NCBI RefSeq assembly: GCF_000757725.1
Contig: NZ_JJMU01000047.1
Location: forward strand, 1 to 64,000
DNA length: 64,000 nt
DNA from: Sphingobacterium deserti
GTDB taxonomy: Bacteria; Bacteroidota; Bacteroidia; Sphingobacteriales; Sphingobacteriaceae
Direction of reading: 5' to 3'
Of the stretch, positions 53,532 through 62,931 are shown piece after piece. The notes under the pieces are model-generated. The model was not told where the DNA came from. It made no database searches and was given only the letters and a program-made list of their open reading frames with translations. The translations under genes were made by a program, and so were the position numbers. The first letter of the stretch is position 1; every line of letters begins with the position of its first letter.

Positions 53532-53684
53532 GACGAATAATGATTAAAGATTCTACTTTGCACGGTCTAGCGCGAGTTGTTATAACAATACAAAGATTCA
53601 AATAGTTTTGTTTTTATCAAAATAACTTATTGATCTATTGGTTGTTATCATGTTTCAATAAAAACTGCACGCTGTATATGACGC

Positions 53685-54467
53685 ATGGCTAAGGAAAAAT
53701 GGCAATTTTGCTTTATGAATGCAACCGAAAAAGAAATAAATGGGATAAAATTGGAGATTTGTTCCAATTCCTCTTACTCCGCACTACAGGCGCAATTAGG
53801 CGGCGCTAGTCGCGTCGAGTTTTGCCAAAATTTGGAGAATGGAGGAATCACGCCTTCCTATGCACAGATCATGCGCGCGCGGCAGTTGTTACATATTGGA
53901 ATGCACGTATTGATAAGACCTCGGGGGGGCGATTTTGTTTATTCTGATGATGAGTTTGAGGAGATGAAAATGGATATCAGTTTTTGCAAGGATGCCGGTT
54001 GTGACGGGGTGGTAATAGGCATTCTTTCCCCAGATGGAAGCGTGGATCGCGCGCGAAATGCAACTCTTGTCGCGCTGGCTAAACCGATGACGGTTGTATT
54101 CCATCGTGCGTTTGACCGTACTAAAAATCCAAGTGTGGCCTTACAAGATGTTATCGAGTTAGGTTTTGATCGGATTCTTACTTCGGGGTTAAAAAATACA
54201 GCTGAGGCGGGACAGGATGTATTGCGGGACTTGGTGCAGCAAGCTGACGGACGTATAGAGATTATGCCTGGCGCTGGCGTTAATGCCCAAAATATGATCG
54301 AGATAATCCGAAGTACTGGAGCAAAGTCCATCCATAGTTCCGCAAAAATTTCCGTGAACTCGAAAATGACTTATACCTCGGATGCGCTGGAGGGGATGAA
54401 TGAACCCACCTTACAAACCTCGCGTGAGCTGGTGGAAGAGCTTAAAGGCCTTTTAGAAACCCGTTAA
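53685..54467 (+). CDS. cutC: CutC family copper-homeostasis protein
   Basis: 260 residues; an internal ATG at 53715 (MNATEKEING) is an equally good start, giving 250. TIM-barrel CutC: KLEICSNSSYSALQAQLGGASRVEFCQNLENGG, then VLIRPRGGDFVYSDDEFEEM, GCDGVVIGILSPDGSVD and MPGAGVNAQNM are the family's conserved segments. It is named for copper tolerance, but its enzymatic role is uncertain. Monocistronic, with a strong hairpin after it. Confidence 0.92.
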   Translation: MAKEKWQFCFMNATEKEINGIKLEICSNSSYSALQAQLGGASRVEFCQNLENGGITPSYAQIMRARQLLHIGMHVLIRPRGGDFVYSDDEFEEMKMDISFCKDAGCDGVVIGILSPDGSVDRARNATLVALAKPMTVVFHRAFDRTKNPSVALQDVIELGFDRILTSGLKNTAEAGQDVLRDLVQQADGRIEIMPGAGVNAQNMIEIIRSTGAKSIHSSAKISVNSKMTYTSDALEGMNEPTLQTSRELVEELKGLLETR

Positions 54468-54471
54468 CGAA

Positions 54472-54499
54472 AAAAGGAGAACGATCTCGTTCTCCTTTT
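54472..54499. terminator. Terminator between cutC and the small basic gene
   Basis: AAAAGGAGAACGA and TCGTTCTCCTTTT form a 13-bp perfect stem with a minimal loop. It is flanked by A/T and serves the convergent genes. Confidence 0.85.
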
Positions 54500-54520
54500 A
54501 AATACTGTGTCTTGAATGAA

Positions 54521-54700
54521 CTATTTAGCTTCAGTAGCTACCGCATTCAAGATCTCATTGTTCTTTGTGATTTGGCTTTTCTTAGGCATTTGGCTTTTTG
54601 AACCTAATTCAATGTTGCGGCCTAATTTCAAAAACTGAACTTCCACACGTGAAACAGTTTTATTTCTTCTATCTTTTCTTTTTAAACGTGTAACTCCCAT
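54521..54700 (-). CDS. 59-residue basic conserved protein, possible ribosome-associated
   Basis: ATG 54700 to TAG 54521. The product begins MGVTRLKRKDRRNKT, continues VSRVEVQFLKLGRNIELGSK and ends NAVATEAK. It is strongly basic at the N-terminus (six of residues 5-14 are Lys or Arg). I believe near-identical short proteins occur throughout Sphingobacteria, but I cannot check. Basic, short and sitting 29 bases behind tRNA-Cys, it looks like a translation-related protein, perhaps a lineage-specific ribosomal protein. That role is inference. Confidence 0.72.
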   Translation of the reverse strand: MGVTRLKRKDRRNKTVSRVEVQFLKLGRNIELGSKSQMPKKSQITKNNEILNAVATEAK

Positions 54701-54729
54701 TGTTGTATCTTTTTATTGTCAATAAAACG

Positions 54730-54800
54730 AGGTCGGAAGCGGATTCGAACCGCTGTAGGAGGTTTTGCAGACCTCAGCCTAGCCACTCGGCCATCCGACC
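54730..54800 (-). tRNA. tRNA-Cys(GCA)
   Basis: 71 bases without CCA. Acceptor GGTCGGA/TCCGACC with discriminator T (the usual U73 of tRNA-Cys), anticodon stem GAGGT/ACCTC with loop CTGCAAA giving GCA, and T-loop GTTCGAATC. Confidence 0.96.
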
Positions 54801-54820
54801 CTTTATCCCCTAAGGGAATG

Positions 54821-54851
54821 CAAAAATAAACTTTAGTTTTGATATATACAA
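54821..54851 (-). promoter_or_regulatory. Promoter of tRNA-Cys and the small basic gene
   Basis: On the minus strand TTG, 20 bases, TATTTTTG (-7 box at 54828-54821), about 20 bases before the tRNA 5' end. No terminator lies between the tRNA and the 59-codon gene, so they probably share one transcript. Confidence 0.72.
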
Positions 54852-54957
54852 CGCTTCTTTCAAAAGTTTCCACAAATATTTTCCGTCAGCGATTGGGAAG
54901 GCGATATAAGCGTAATCATTCAAGGTAGGATAGACGTTTTCTGGATATTTAAGTTGC

Positions 54958-54987
54958 TTGTAATCAAATGTATAAATACTATTTTTG
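54958..54987 (+). promoter_or_regulatory. Consensus promoter of the outer-membrane barrel gene
   Basis: TTG at 54958-54960, exactly 19 bases, TATTTTTG at 54980-54987. Predicted start near 54994, giving a leader of about 57 bases before ATG 55051. Confidence 0.82.
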
Positions 54988-55050
54988 GACCTCTTTCTGT
55001 TTTTGGTCTGAATGTTGCAATACACCATTTGTAAAACAAAAACAAAGAGT

Positions 55051-55677
55051 ATGAAAAAGATTTTACTTTCTTTAGGAGCAGCTTTACTATTAGCTGCAGG
55101 CGCGCAGGCTCAAACGAGCTGGGGTCTAAAAGCAGGTGTTAACTTAGGCAAGTACAGCAATTTGGGTGACGACCAAAATAATAATACGTCTTTTCATGTA
55201 ACTGGTTTTGCTGATCTTCCAGTTGCAGCAAATTTTTCCATCCAACCGGGGGTATCATTGCAAGGTAAGGGAACACGTTTCTTCGATGATTTTAATGGTG
55301 TCGCCAATACCGAGTATTCTCGAAATGTAATGTCTATCGAAGTTCCTGTAAACGCTGTTTATTGGATTCCGGCAGGATCTGGTAACGTATTTTTAGGTGC
55401 AGGTCCTTACATTGGCTTTAATGTTAGTGGTAAAGATAAGCTAAGAGGAGACGTAGGAAATGTTTCGGGCGATACCGAGTGGGATTTAGATTTTTCAGGT
55501 GATGACCGGGATATGAATGTGATTGATGCAGGGGCTAATTTTATGGCAGGTTACAAGCTGGCAAATGGCTTTCTTATTAACGCAGGCTACAATCTAGGTT
55601 TGTCACAATTAGTTCCTAATGCCAGCGATAGAGTATCCAACCGCGTTTGGTCTTTTGGAGTTGGTTTCCAGTTCTAG
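55051..55677 (+). CDS. Outer-membrane beta-barrel protein (PorT/OMP_b-brl type)
   Basis: 208 residues from ATG 55051 (MKKILLSLGAALLLAAGAQAQ signal, shown from start; cleaved after AQA). The mature part opens TSWGLKAGVNLGKYSN, the usual start of the outer membrane beta-barrel domain, and ends SFGVGFQF, a C-terminal aromatic strand. Likely an eight- or ten-stranded barrel of unknown role. It has its own consensus promoter and converges on rpsJ. Confidence 0.85.
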   Translation: MKKILLSLGAALLLAAGAQAQTSWGLKAGVNLGKYSNLGDDQNNNTSFHVTGFADLPVAANFSIQPGVSLQGKGTRFFDDFNGVANTEYSRNVMSIEVPVNAVYWIPAGSGNVFLGAGPYIGFNVSGKDKLRGDVGNVSGDTEWDLDFSGDDRDMNVIDAGANFMAGYKLANGFLINAGYNLGLSQLVPNASDRVSNRVWSFGVGFQF

Positions 55678-55698
55678 GGCTATCCATTACGGCAAACA

Positions 55699-55728
55699 AA
55701 AAGAGGCTACCGATTGGAAGCCTCTTTT
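55699..55728. terminator. Bidirectional terminator after rpsJ
   Basis: AAAAGAGGCT and AGCCTCTTTT, 10-bp perfect stem with T-runs outward on both strands. It ends both the barrel gene and the leftward ribosomal operon. Confidence 0.85.
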
Positions 55729-55751
55729 ATTTTTTCAGTACTTGAAATCTA

Positions 55752-56057
55752 TCACACTTTGATTTCTACTTCAACACCTGAAGGCAATTCAAGTTTCATC
55801 AAGGCGTCAACAGTTTTAGAGTTTGAAGAATAAATATCCAACAATCTCTTGTAAGCACATAATTGGAATTGCTCACGTGCTTTCTTGTTAACGTGTGGTG
55901 AACGTAAAACCGTGTAGATTTTTTTCTCAGTAGGCAATGGAATAGGACCACTAACAACTGCACCTGTAGGTTTTACTGTTTTTACGATTTTCTCAGCTGA
56001 CTTGTCAACCAAATTGTAATCGTAAGATTTCAATTTAATTCTGATTCTTTGGCTCAT
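55752..56057 (-). CDS. rpsJ: 30S ribosomal protein S10
   Basis: 101 residues. It is a head-domain protein of the small subunit and also NusE in transcription antitermination. [20 protein letters not shown] and the loop [14 protein letters not shown] are conserved. It is the last gene of the rpsL-rpsG-fusA-rpsJ run. A terminator follows directly, so rplC and the rest of the S10 operon are not continuous with it here. Confidence 0.97.
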   Translation of the reverse strand: MSQRIRIKLKSYDYNLVDKSAEKIVKTVKPTGAVVSGPIPLPTEKKIYTVLRSPHVNKKAREQFQLCAYKRLLDIYSSNSKTVDALMKLELPSGVEVEIKV

Positions 56058-56076
56058 TTTATTTTGTTTTTAAGAT

Positions 56077-56110
56077 GACCTCCCATTAGAGCTATTCACA
56101 ACAGGAGGTC
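56077..56110. repeat. Hairpin in the fusA-rpsJ spacer
   Basis: GACCTCC and GGAGGTC, 7-bp arms with a 20-base loop between the fusA stop and the rpsJ start. No T-run; possibly an RNA processing or control element. Confidence 0.5.
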
Positions 56111-56129
56111 GGTTTATTTTTAAAAAGGA

Positions 56130-58253
56130 TTATTCTACAGATCCTTTGATTCTGCCTTTTGATTTTGCGATTACATCATCAGCAACGTTACGAGGTGCTT
56201 CTTCATAGTGATCAAACTCCATTGTTGATGTAGCACGGCCAGACGTGATCGTACGTAATTGTGTTACGTAACCAAACATTTCTGAAAGTGGTACTAATGC
56301 TTTGATTACTTGTGCTCCGTTACGTGAGTCAAGACCTTGCATCTGACCACGACGACGGTTTAAGTCTCCCATTACATCACCCATGTTCTCTTCTGGTGTA
56401 AGAACCTCAATTTTCATAATTGGCTCCATCAATACTGGAGAACATTTTGGTAATGCCTCGCGGTATGCCTGACGGCCAGCTAATTCGAAAGATAAAGAAT
56501 CTGAATCGACTGCGTGGAATGAACCATCAATCAAACGTACTTTCATTCCAGATAAAGGATATCCAGCAAGGATACCGTTTTTCATAGATGTTTCGAAACC
56601 TTTTTGAACAGATGGGATAAACTCTTTAGGAATTTTACCACCCACGATTTCGTTCACGAATTGAAGCGGTGATTTGCTCAAATCGTGATCCTCGTCTGCT
56701 GGAGAAACAACAACTTTGATATCGGCAAATTTACCACGACCACCAGATTGCTTTTTGAATACCTCACGGTGCTCAGTAGTACCGTTGATAGACTCTTTAT
56801 AAGATACCTGTGGCGCACCTTGGTTAACCTCTACTTTGAATTCACGTTTCAAACGGTCGATCAAGATCTCTAAGTGAAGCTCGCCCATACCAGAGATAAC
56901 TGTTTGTCCAGTTTCTTCATCCGTTTTAACTACAAATGTAGGATCCTCTTCAGCTAATTTACCAAGACCAATACCTAATCTATCGATGTCCGCTTGAGTT
57001 TTAGGCTCAATCGCTAAACCGATAACTGGCTCCGGGAAGTTCATTGATTCCAATACGATAGGGTGTTTTTCGTCACATAATGTGTCACCCGTTTTGATGT
57101 CTTTAAAACCAACAACAGCTCCGATATCACCAGCCTCGATGAAAGGGATAGGATTTTGTTTGTTCGCGTGCATTTGGAAGATACGCGAGATGCGCTCTTT
57201 ATTTCCTGAACGCGTGTTCAATACATAAGAGCCTGCATCCAACTTACCGGAGTATGCGCGGATAAAACATAAACGACCTACGAAAGGATCCGTTGCGATT
57301 TTGAAACCTAGCGCAGCGAAAGGCTCGTTTACAGTTGGTTTACGTAGCAATTCTTCACCAGTCTCCGGATTTGTACCTTTTACACCTTCGGAATCCAAAG
57401 GAGAAGGCAATAATTCCATTACAAGATCCAACATGGTTTGTACACCTTTGTTTTTGAAAGATGAACCACATACCATTGGTACGATGGAGTTATCCAAAAC
57501 AGCAGCACGAAGTGCGTTTAAGATTTCGCGTTCTGTCAACGAGTTTGGATCTTCGAAGAATTTCTCCATCAAAGTCTCATCATATCCAGCAACAGCTTCT
57601 AGTAATTTCTCACGGTATTCAGCAACCTCATCCAACATATCTTCCGGGATAGGCACTTCCGTAAAGGTCATTCCTTTATCGTGCTCATTCCATACGATAC
57701 CACGGTTGTTGATCAAATCCACAACACCTGTGAATGAGTCTTCCGCACCGATAGGCAACTGAAGCGCTACGGCGTCAGAACCTAACATTGATTTTACTTG
57801 ACCTACGACTTTCAAAAAGTCTGCGCCAGAGCGGTCCATTTTATTAACGAAACCGATACGAGGCACTTTATAGTTATCTGCTAGTCTCCAGTTTGTCTCA
57901 GACTGAGGCTCAACACCATCCACTGCAGAGAAAAGGAATACTAATCCGTCTAGTACACGTAAAGAACGATTTACCTCAACCGTGAAATCCACGTGACCTG
58001 GGGTATCGATTACGTTTACTTGGTATTTGTTACCACGGTATTGCCAGAATACAGTAGTCGCAGCAGAAGTGATCGTGATACCACGCTCAGCCTCTTGCTC
58101 CATCCAGTCCATTGTTGAAGCACCTTCGTGAACCTCACCAATTTTGTGGTTTACACCTGAGTAGTAAAGAATACGCTCAGTTGTCGTTGTTTTACCAGCA
58201 TCAATGTGGGCAGCGATACCGATGTTTCTAGTGAATTTTAAATCTCTTGCCAT
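56130..58253 (-). CDS. fusA: Elongation factor G
   Basis: 707 residues, full-length EF-G. It drives translocation of tRNA and mRNA on the ribosome using GTP. The G1 motif [15 protein letters not shown] (about 16-30), the switch region [19 protein letters not shown] (G3) and NKMDRSG (G4) are present. Domain III-V sequence such as [19 protein letters not shown] and the C-terminal [12 protein letters not shown] are intact. Third gene of the str-type operon, 137 bases after rpsG across a long hairpin. Confidence 0.98.
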   Translation of the reverse strand: MARDLKFTRNIGIAAHIDAGKTTTTERILYYSGVNHKIGEVHEGASTMDWMEQEAERGITITSAATTVFWQYRGNKYQVNVIDTPGHVDFTVEVNRSLRVLDGLVFLFSAVDGVEPQSETNWRLADNYKVPRIGFVNKMDRSGADFLKVVGQVKSMLGSDAVALQLPIGAEDSFTGVVDLINNRGIVWNEHDKGMTFTEVPIPEDMLDEVAEYREKLLEAVAGYDETLMEKFFEDPNSLTEREILNALRAAVLDNSIVPMVCGSSFKNKGVQTMLDLVMELLPSPLDSEGVKGTNPETGEELLRKPTVNEPFAALGFKIATDPFVGRLCFIRAYSGKLDAGSYVLNTRSGNKERISRIFQMHANKQNPIPFIEAGDIGAVVGFKDIKTGDTLCDEKHPIVLESMNFPEPVIGLAIEPKTQADIDRLGIGLGKLAEEDPTFVVKTDEETGQTVISGMGELHLEILIDRLKREFKVEVNQGAPQVSYKESINGTTEHREVFKKQSGGRGKFADIKVVVSPADEDHDLSKSPLQFVNEIVGGKIPKEFIPSVQKGFETSMKNGILAGYPLSGMKVRLIDGSFHAVDSDSLSFELAGRQAYREALPKCSPVLMEPIMKIEVLTPEENMGDVMGDLNRRRGQMQGLDSRNGAQVIKALVPLSEMFGYVTQLRTITSGRATSTMEFDHYEEAPRNVADDVIAKSKGRIKGSVE

Positions 58254-58317
58254 AATATATTTATGCAGTTTGCTTTGAAAGCTTGTTTTTGTGCAATGTT
58301 GTTTGAAAGAAATAAGT

Positions 58318-58362
58318 ACACCGACTGTAATAAGGCTTGCAGCGCTTATTGACAGTCGGTGT
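58318..58362. promoter_or_regulatory. Long hairpin in the rpsG-fusA spacer
   Basis: ACACCGACTGT-AATAAG on one side and CTTATT-G-ACAGTCGGTGT on the other form a 17-bp stem with one bulged base and a 10-base loop. No T-run follows on the coding strand, so it is not a simple terminator. It may be a control or processing site between rpsG and fusA. Confidence 0.65.
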
Positions 58363-58390
58363 CATCATATTTTATTCGTTGTCTTCAAAA

Positions 58391-58858
58391 TTAGAATCTG
58401 AAGTGTGAGAACGCTTTATTAGCTTCCGCCATCTTGTGCGTATCTTCTTTCTTCTTCACAGCAGCACCTTCACCTTTAGAAGCTGAAATAATTTCTCCTG
58501 CTAATTTTTCGTACATCGTTTTTTCACCACGTTTACGTGCGTAAGAGATTAACCATTTCATACCTAAAGCGATTTTACGCTCTGGACGAACTTCCATAGG
58601 AACTTGGAAGTTGGCACCACCCACACGACGAGATTTAACCTCTACAGCTGGCATAACGTTGTTCAACGCTTTTTTCCAAGCTTCAAGACCACTCTCTTGT
58701 GTTTTTTGTTCTACTAATTCTACCGCATCGTAAAAAATAGAATAAGCTGTAGATTTTTTACCATCTAACATCATATTGTTTACGAAACGTGTTACCTGAG
58801 TATCGTTAAACTTCGGGTCAGGTAAAATGATTCTCTTTTTTGGTTTTGACTTTCTCAT
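58391..58858 (-). CDS. rpsG: 30S ribosomal protein S7
   Basis: 155 residues. It organises the 3' domain of 16S rRNA and in E. coli represses its own operon. [30 protein letters not shown] at the N-terminus (shown in part), [14 protein letters not shown] and the C-terminal AFSHFRF are conserved. It follows rpsL by 19 bases. Confidence 0.98.
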   Translation of the reverse strand: MRKSKPKKRIILPDPKFNDTQVTRFVNNMMLDGKKSTAYSIFYDAVELVEQKTQESGLEAWKKALNNVMPAVEVKSRRVGGANFQVPMEVRPERKIALGMKWLISYARKRGEKTMYEKLAGEIISASKGEGAAVKKKEDTHKMAEANKAFSHFRF

Positions 58859-58877
58859 TTTCTTTTCCTCCGTTTAA

Positions 58878-59291
58878 TTATTTCTTTTTGCCTTTTGCAG
58901 GAGCTGCTGCTGCTTGTCCTGGTTTAGGACGTTTTGTTCCGTATTTCGAACGACGTTGGTTACGGCCTGCAACACCTGATGTATCTAATGCACCACGGAT
59001 GATGTGGTAACGTACACCCGGTAAATCTTTCACACGACCACCACGGATTAACACGATAGAGTGCTCTTGTAAGTTGTGGCCTTCACCTGGGATGTAAGCA
59101 TTCACCTCTTTACCGTTTGTTAAACGTACACGAGCGACTTTACGCATTGCTGAGTTTGGTTTTTTAGGGGTAGTAGTGTATACACGCGTACACACGCCTC
59201 TTCGCTGTGGACAGCTGTCCAACGCTGGTGACTTACTCTTATCAACCAGAGCTACTCTACCTTTTCTAACTAATTGTTGAATAGTAGGCAT
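58878..59291 (-). CDS. rpsL: 30S ribosomal protein S12
   Basis: 137 residues, decoding-centre protein. [34 protein letters not shown] (Lys43 and Lys44) and [24 protein letters not shown] are present. The residues at the classic streptomycin-resistance positions are wild type (Lys43, and the Lys in GGRVKDLPG). The C-terminal tail is Lys-rich and a little longer than in E. coli. First gene of the leftward operon. A TATCTTTG box (59341-59348, minus strand) lies 49 bases upstream with a TTTA in the -33 area. Confidence 0.98.
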   Translation of the reverse strand: MPTIQQLVRKGRVALVDKSKSPALDSCPQRRGVCTRVYTTTPKKPNSAMRKVARVRLTNGKEVNAYIPGEGHNLQEHSIVLIRGGRVKDLPGVRYHIIRGALDTSGVAGRNQRRSKYGTKRPKPGQAAAAPAKGKKK

Positions 59292-59500
59292 TTACCTGTT
59301 TTTTGTTTATTTAATTTGTAAAAATTAATTTTAAAGTCCGCAAAGATAATCATTAATATCTAAACAGTAAAGTGTTGTGTGTTAATTTTTTTTGAACGCA
59401 TGCATTTGGCGGATACAAGTACATCGTCTTTAAAATGAGGGATGAAGACGATGCGTCGCCTCCATAGGTAAATTTACTATGGAAGCGAAACAGTAGTTCA

Positions 59501-61630
59501 CTAGCTTAAAAGCGTGAAATCAATTTGTCTTTTTTCCAGATCAACCTTCTTTACCTTTATTTGCACTTCATCCCCAAGCTGGTATTTCTTCTTTTTGCGT
59601 TGCCCGATGATCGCGTAGTTCTTTTCATCTAGCGTGTAGAAATCATCGGTGATGTCACGGAGGCGCACCATGCCCTCGCATTTATTTTCCTCGATCTCGA
59701 CATACATACCCCATTCAGTTACGCCGGATACAATACCCCTGTACTCCACACCGATTTGATCATGTAGGAATTCGGCCTGCTTGTATTTGATGGATGCACG
59801 TTCGGCCTCTGCCGCTTTCTTTTCCATTTGCGAAGCATGCTCAGACATTTTCTCGTAGTGCTCGGCATTTGCTTTTTGTCCACCGTCCAGGTAAAATTGT
59901 AGCAAGCGATGCACCAACACGTCTGGGTAACGTCGGATAGGGGAGGTGAAGTGTGTATAGTAGTCGAACGCCAGGCCATAATGGCTCGTACTCTTTGTTG
60001 TGTAAATGGCTTTGGCCATAGAACGCACAGCGAGCGAGGTTAATAGGTTCTGCTCTTTGCTGCCTTCAATTTTTGTCATCAGCGCGTTAAGCGATTTGGC
60101 AGTCTCCTTATCGCTTTTAATGGCAAGCTTATGGCCAAAGCGTGAGGCGAATTGTGAAAACGTTGTGAGCGTTTCCGGATTTGGCGTGTCGTGAAAGCGG
60201 TACACAAAAGTTAGTTTGTTTTTGCCGCGTCCCTGCTTGCCGATAAATTCGGCAACTTTTCTATTCGCCAATAGCATGAAATCTTCAATAAGCTTATGTG
60301 CATCTTTACGCACTTTCGTGTATACGCCAAGTGGCTTTCCATTTTCATCAAGATGAAATTTCACTTCCTCGCTCTCAAAGCTGATGGCGCCGTTTTTAAA
60401 CTTCCGTTCACGTAAAATATATGCAAGCTCATTCAACTTTAAAATTTCTGCTGCAAAATCACCTGTTTTGGTTTCAATTACCTCCTGGGCTTCCTCGTAC
60501 GTGAAGCGGCGGTCAGAGTTTATGACTGTCCGCCCGAACCATTGATCAACAACATTTGCCTTATCATCCATTTCGAATACTGCAGAAAAACAAAGCTTCT
60601 CTTCATTCGGACGTAGCGAGCATACGCCGTTGGAAAGTCGTTCCGGTAGCATAGGGATTACACGGTCTACCAAATAAACGGATGTTCCGCGCTGATAAGC
60701 CTCTTTGTCGAGCGGTGTGTCTGGGATCACATAATGGGAAACATCGGCTATGTGTACACCAATTTCGTAGTTGCCATTTTCTAAGGTCTGAAACGAGATG
60801 GCGTCGTCAAAATCTTTCGCATCAAAAGGGTCTATAGTAAAAGTGCTGATGTCGCGAAAATCTCTTCTTTTCGTGATCTCTTCCGAAGAGATGGTATCCG
60901 GTATGCTATTAGCTTCCTCTTCCACTTCTTTGGGGAAGCTTAACGGAAAACCGAAGTCTGCCAGGATGGCATTCATCTCGGTGTTGTTTTCTCCTTTTTT
61001 GCCCAGAATGCTTTTGACAGTTCCTATCGGGTTTTTCGCATTTTTGGGCCATTCGAGAATAGATACAACAACCTTCTCTCCATTGGCTGCGCCATTAAGA
61101 TTGTCCAGCGGAATGAAGATATCGTGGATCATCTTTCTATCATCCGGCAAAAAGAAAGCAAATGAATCTGTACGATCTATTGTTCCAGTAAAATCCGTCT
61201 TTGCGCGCTTTAAAATTTCGACTACTTCGCCTTCTCGTTTTTTGCCTTTGCTCCGCTGGTAAACATGGACCTTCACAATGTCATTGTGCAGTGCTTGTCT
61301 TAATTTTCGAGGGGCTACATAAATGTCATTTTCGAACTCATCATCAGGTACGATATAAGCAGATCCGTCTGCTGTCATATCTACCTTCCCTTGCACATAA
61401 ACATTCAGTTGGCGAAGTTTGAATCTGCCGCGCTCCACTTGCAGGAATTTGCCGAACTTGGATTCATCGGATAAAATGTCTGTAATTGCAATTTTAGAAT
61501 CAGTGTCGCTTAAGTTTAGTTTCGCGGCGACCTGCTTGTAATTTAATGGGCTGTTTTTAGATTTCTCAAATATGTCTACAATAAGTTGGGTTAGCACTTC
61601 TTTGTAAGGGTTATCTTTTCTTTGCTTCAT
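59501..61630 (-). CDS. rnr: Ribonuclease R
   Basis: 709 residues, a 3'-to-5' exoribonuclease that degrades structured RNA and matures rRNA and tmRNA. Domain order: N-terminal helix-turn-helix-like (10-60), cold-shock domains (about 75-210), RNB catalytic domain (about 255-580) with the metal-binding Asp cluster IDPFDAKDFDDAISF (Asp267, 270, 273, 275, 276), and C-terminal S1 (about 625-705). A single gene separated from rpsL by 209 bases. Confidence 0.96.
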   Translation of the reverse strand: MKQRKDNPYKEVLTQLIVDIFEKSKNSPLNYKQVAAKLNLSDTDSKIAITDILSDESKFGKFLQVERGRFKLRQLNVYVQGKVDMTADGSAYIVPDDEFENDIYVAPRKLRQALHNDIVKVHVYQRSKGKKREGEVVEILKRAKTDFTGTIDRTDSFAFFLPDDRKMIHDIFIPLDNLNGAANGEKVVVSILEWPKNAKNPIGTVKSILGKKGENNTEMNAILADFGFPLSFPKEVEEEANSIPDTISSEEITKRRDFRDISTFTIDPFDAKDFDDAISFQTLENGNYEIGVHIADVSHYVIPDTPLDKEAYQRGTSVYLVDRVIPMLPERLSNGVCSLRPNEEKLCFSAVFEMDDKANVVDQWFGRTVINSDRRFTYEEAQEVIETKTGDFAAEILKLNELAYILRERKFKNGAISFESEEVKFHLDENGKPLGVYTKVRKDAHKLIEDFMLLANRKVAEFIGKQGRGKNKLTFVYRFHDTPNPETLTTFSQFASRFGHKLAIKSDKETAKSLNALMTKIEGSKEQNLLTSLAVRSMAKAIYTTKSTSHYGLAFDYYTHFTSPIRRYPDVLVHRLLQFYLDGGQKANAEHYEKMSEHASQMEKKAAEAERASIKYKQAEFLHDQIGVEYRGIVSGVTEWGMYVEIEENKCEGMVRLRDITDDFYTLDEKNYAIIGQRKKKKYQLGDEVQIKVKKVDLEKRQIDFTLLS

Positions 61631-62131
61631 GCGTTTTAAATTTTATCCCACGTCATACGTTTATCATTATTTTTTTTGATCGCAGGGGAGGGGTGGATAG
61701 ATTATTTAAAGCGTGGCTGTCCATGCGCTAATCAATAAACTAAGATACGTAAAAAATGTTCTAACTACCGCCATTAAATCTAGGTGAGCATGGTTATGAA
61801 ATCAAATGTTTATTAATTATTCATTTTAGCTTATTTAAATATATGATAATTAGATTATTATTATATTAAATGCTAAATATGCGGTTTTCTAAATATCAGT
61901 TGAGGCATTTTAAACGGGATTTGTTTGACAAACATCAGAAATTCGCATATTTGCTAAAAATAATTTATTTAAATTAAATAAGTATTTTATCCTTTTTAAT
62001 GAGCTTAAAATCAATATACAATGATTATAAAGCTAAATATAAAATCAGTTGATTTTCTAGATTTTTAACAAAAAAATAGCGCAATTCTAGGCTGAATTGC
62101 GCTTGTGATTTGAATCCGTCTATAGCAGATG
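61631..62131. other. 501-base AT-rich intergenic region with dyads
   Basis: No gene is visible. It contains an imperfect 17-base inverted repeat (61875-61891 against 61936-61952, 14 of 17 matching, core AAATATGCG/CGCATATTT). Between the arms lies a smaller palindrome GTTTGACAAAC (61923-61933). CTAAATAT with a nearby CAGTTGA is repeated around 61890 and 62033. The right end holds the Fur-gene terminator. Confidence 0.55.
62078..62103 (-). terminator. Terminator of the Fur-family gene
   Basis: AGCGCAATTC and GAATTGCGCT, 10-bp perfect stem with a 6-base loop; on the minus strand a T-run follows. Confidence 0.85.
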
Positions 62132-62578
62132 TTAGGCTTCTTTTTGACAACTATCACATAATCCAACCGCATTTAATGCAATAGAATGTAGGGTGAAATT
62201 GGGTGGTACGGGAATCTTTGGAAGTGATATTTCCTGTAGACAGAAGACACTATTACATACCGAGCAGATAAAATGTACATGCTGGTCATGATGGTGATCG
62301 GCACTGCATTCAGCACTACATATAGCATAGGTAGCGGTACCGTTTAAATCGAATATTTTGTGTACAATCCCTTTGTCTTCAAAACTCGAGAGGATCCGGT
62401 AGAGGGTTACACGATCGATGTCCTTGCCCACAATCTTCTCCAAATCAGGTTGCGATATAGCTGCGTCTTTATGCGTTATTTCCTGTAAAACACGCAATCT
62501 GTGTGGTGTTACTTTGAGCGCATTTTGTTTCAGCAACTTGATAAAATGTTGCTCTTTTTCGGTTCTTTCACTTGCCAT
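62132..62578 (-). CDS. Fur family transcriptional regulator
   Basis: 148 residues from ATG 62578 (MASERTEKEQ); the longer frame to 62599 adds seven residues. The N-terminal winged helix contains KVTPHRLRVLQEI and the recognition part DRVTLYRILSSFEDKGIVHKI. The C-terminal dimerisation part has a structural zinc pair of CxxC motifs (105-108, CSVC, and 141-144, CDSC) and a His-rich sensing loop (DHHHDQHVHF). It controls metal uptake or oxidative stress; whether it is Fur, Zur or PerR is not clear. Monocistronic. Confidence 0.92.
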   Translation of the reverse strand: MASERTEKEQHFIKLLKQNALKVTPHRLRVLQEITHKDAAISQPDLEKIVGKDIDRVTLYRILSSFEDKGIVHKIFDLNGTATYAICSAECSADHHHDQHVHFICSVCNSVFCLQEISLPKIPVPPNFTLHSIALNAVGLCDSCQKEA

Positions 62579-62931
62579 GATAGCGGTAAATTTACACAAT
62601 TTTATAGTAAATAGGAATTATCTTTTTAGTGTCACGGCTGAGGATACACCTGTAGAATTGAAACTAGCTGAGAACAATATGCTGTTATTCTCCTGTTAAA
62701 ATGATCACGTATTTTGCAATAATACATAGCAATTTAGAAGGGGTGGAGTCTAAATAATAGCTTTATCTTTTCAGAAAAAATCTCCAAAAGGGAGCTCTGG
62801 GAGTAGGAGATTTCTTCCACGATGTACGAAAATTGGCGATCGATTTCACCATACCCACACCATGCAACAAGGCCCCTTTCTTTTAAGAAGGAGCCTTGTT
62901 TTATTTTATTTTAGTAACGTATTGTGGTTAC
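62579..62931. other. 353-base intergenic region
   Basis: No gene is visible. The left part is the upstream region of the Fur-family gene and the right part is the 3' flank of the transaldolase gene with the hairpin at 62866-62900. I see nothing else. Confidence 0.5.
62866..62900. terminator. Hairpin after the transaldolase gene
   Basis: AACAAGGC then CCTT against AAGG then GCCTTGTT, an 8+4 bp stem with one mismatch. The T-run is on the plus strand, so its action on the leftward gene is uncertain. Confidence 0.6.
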
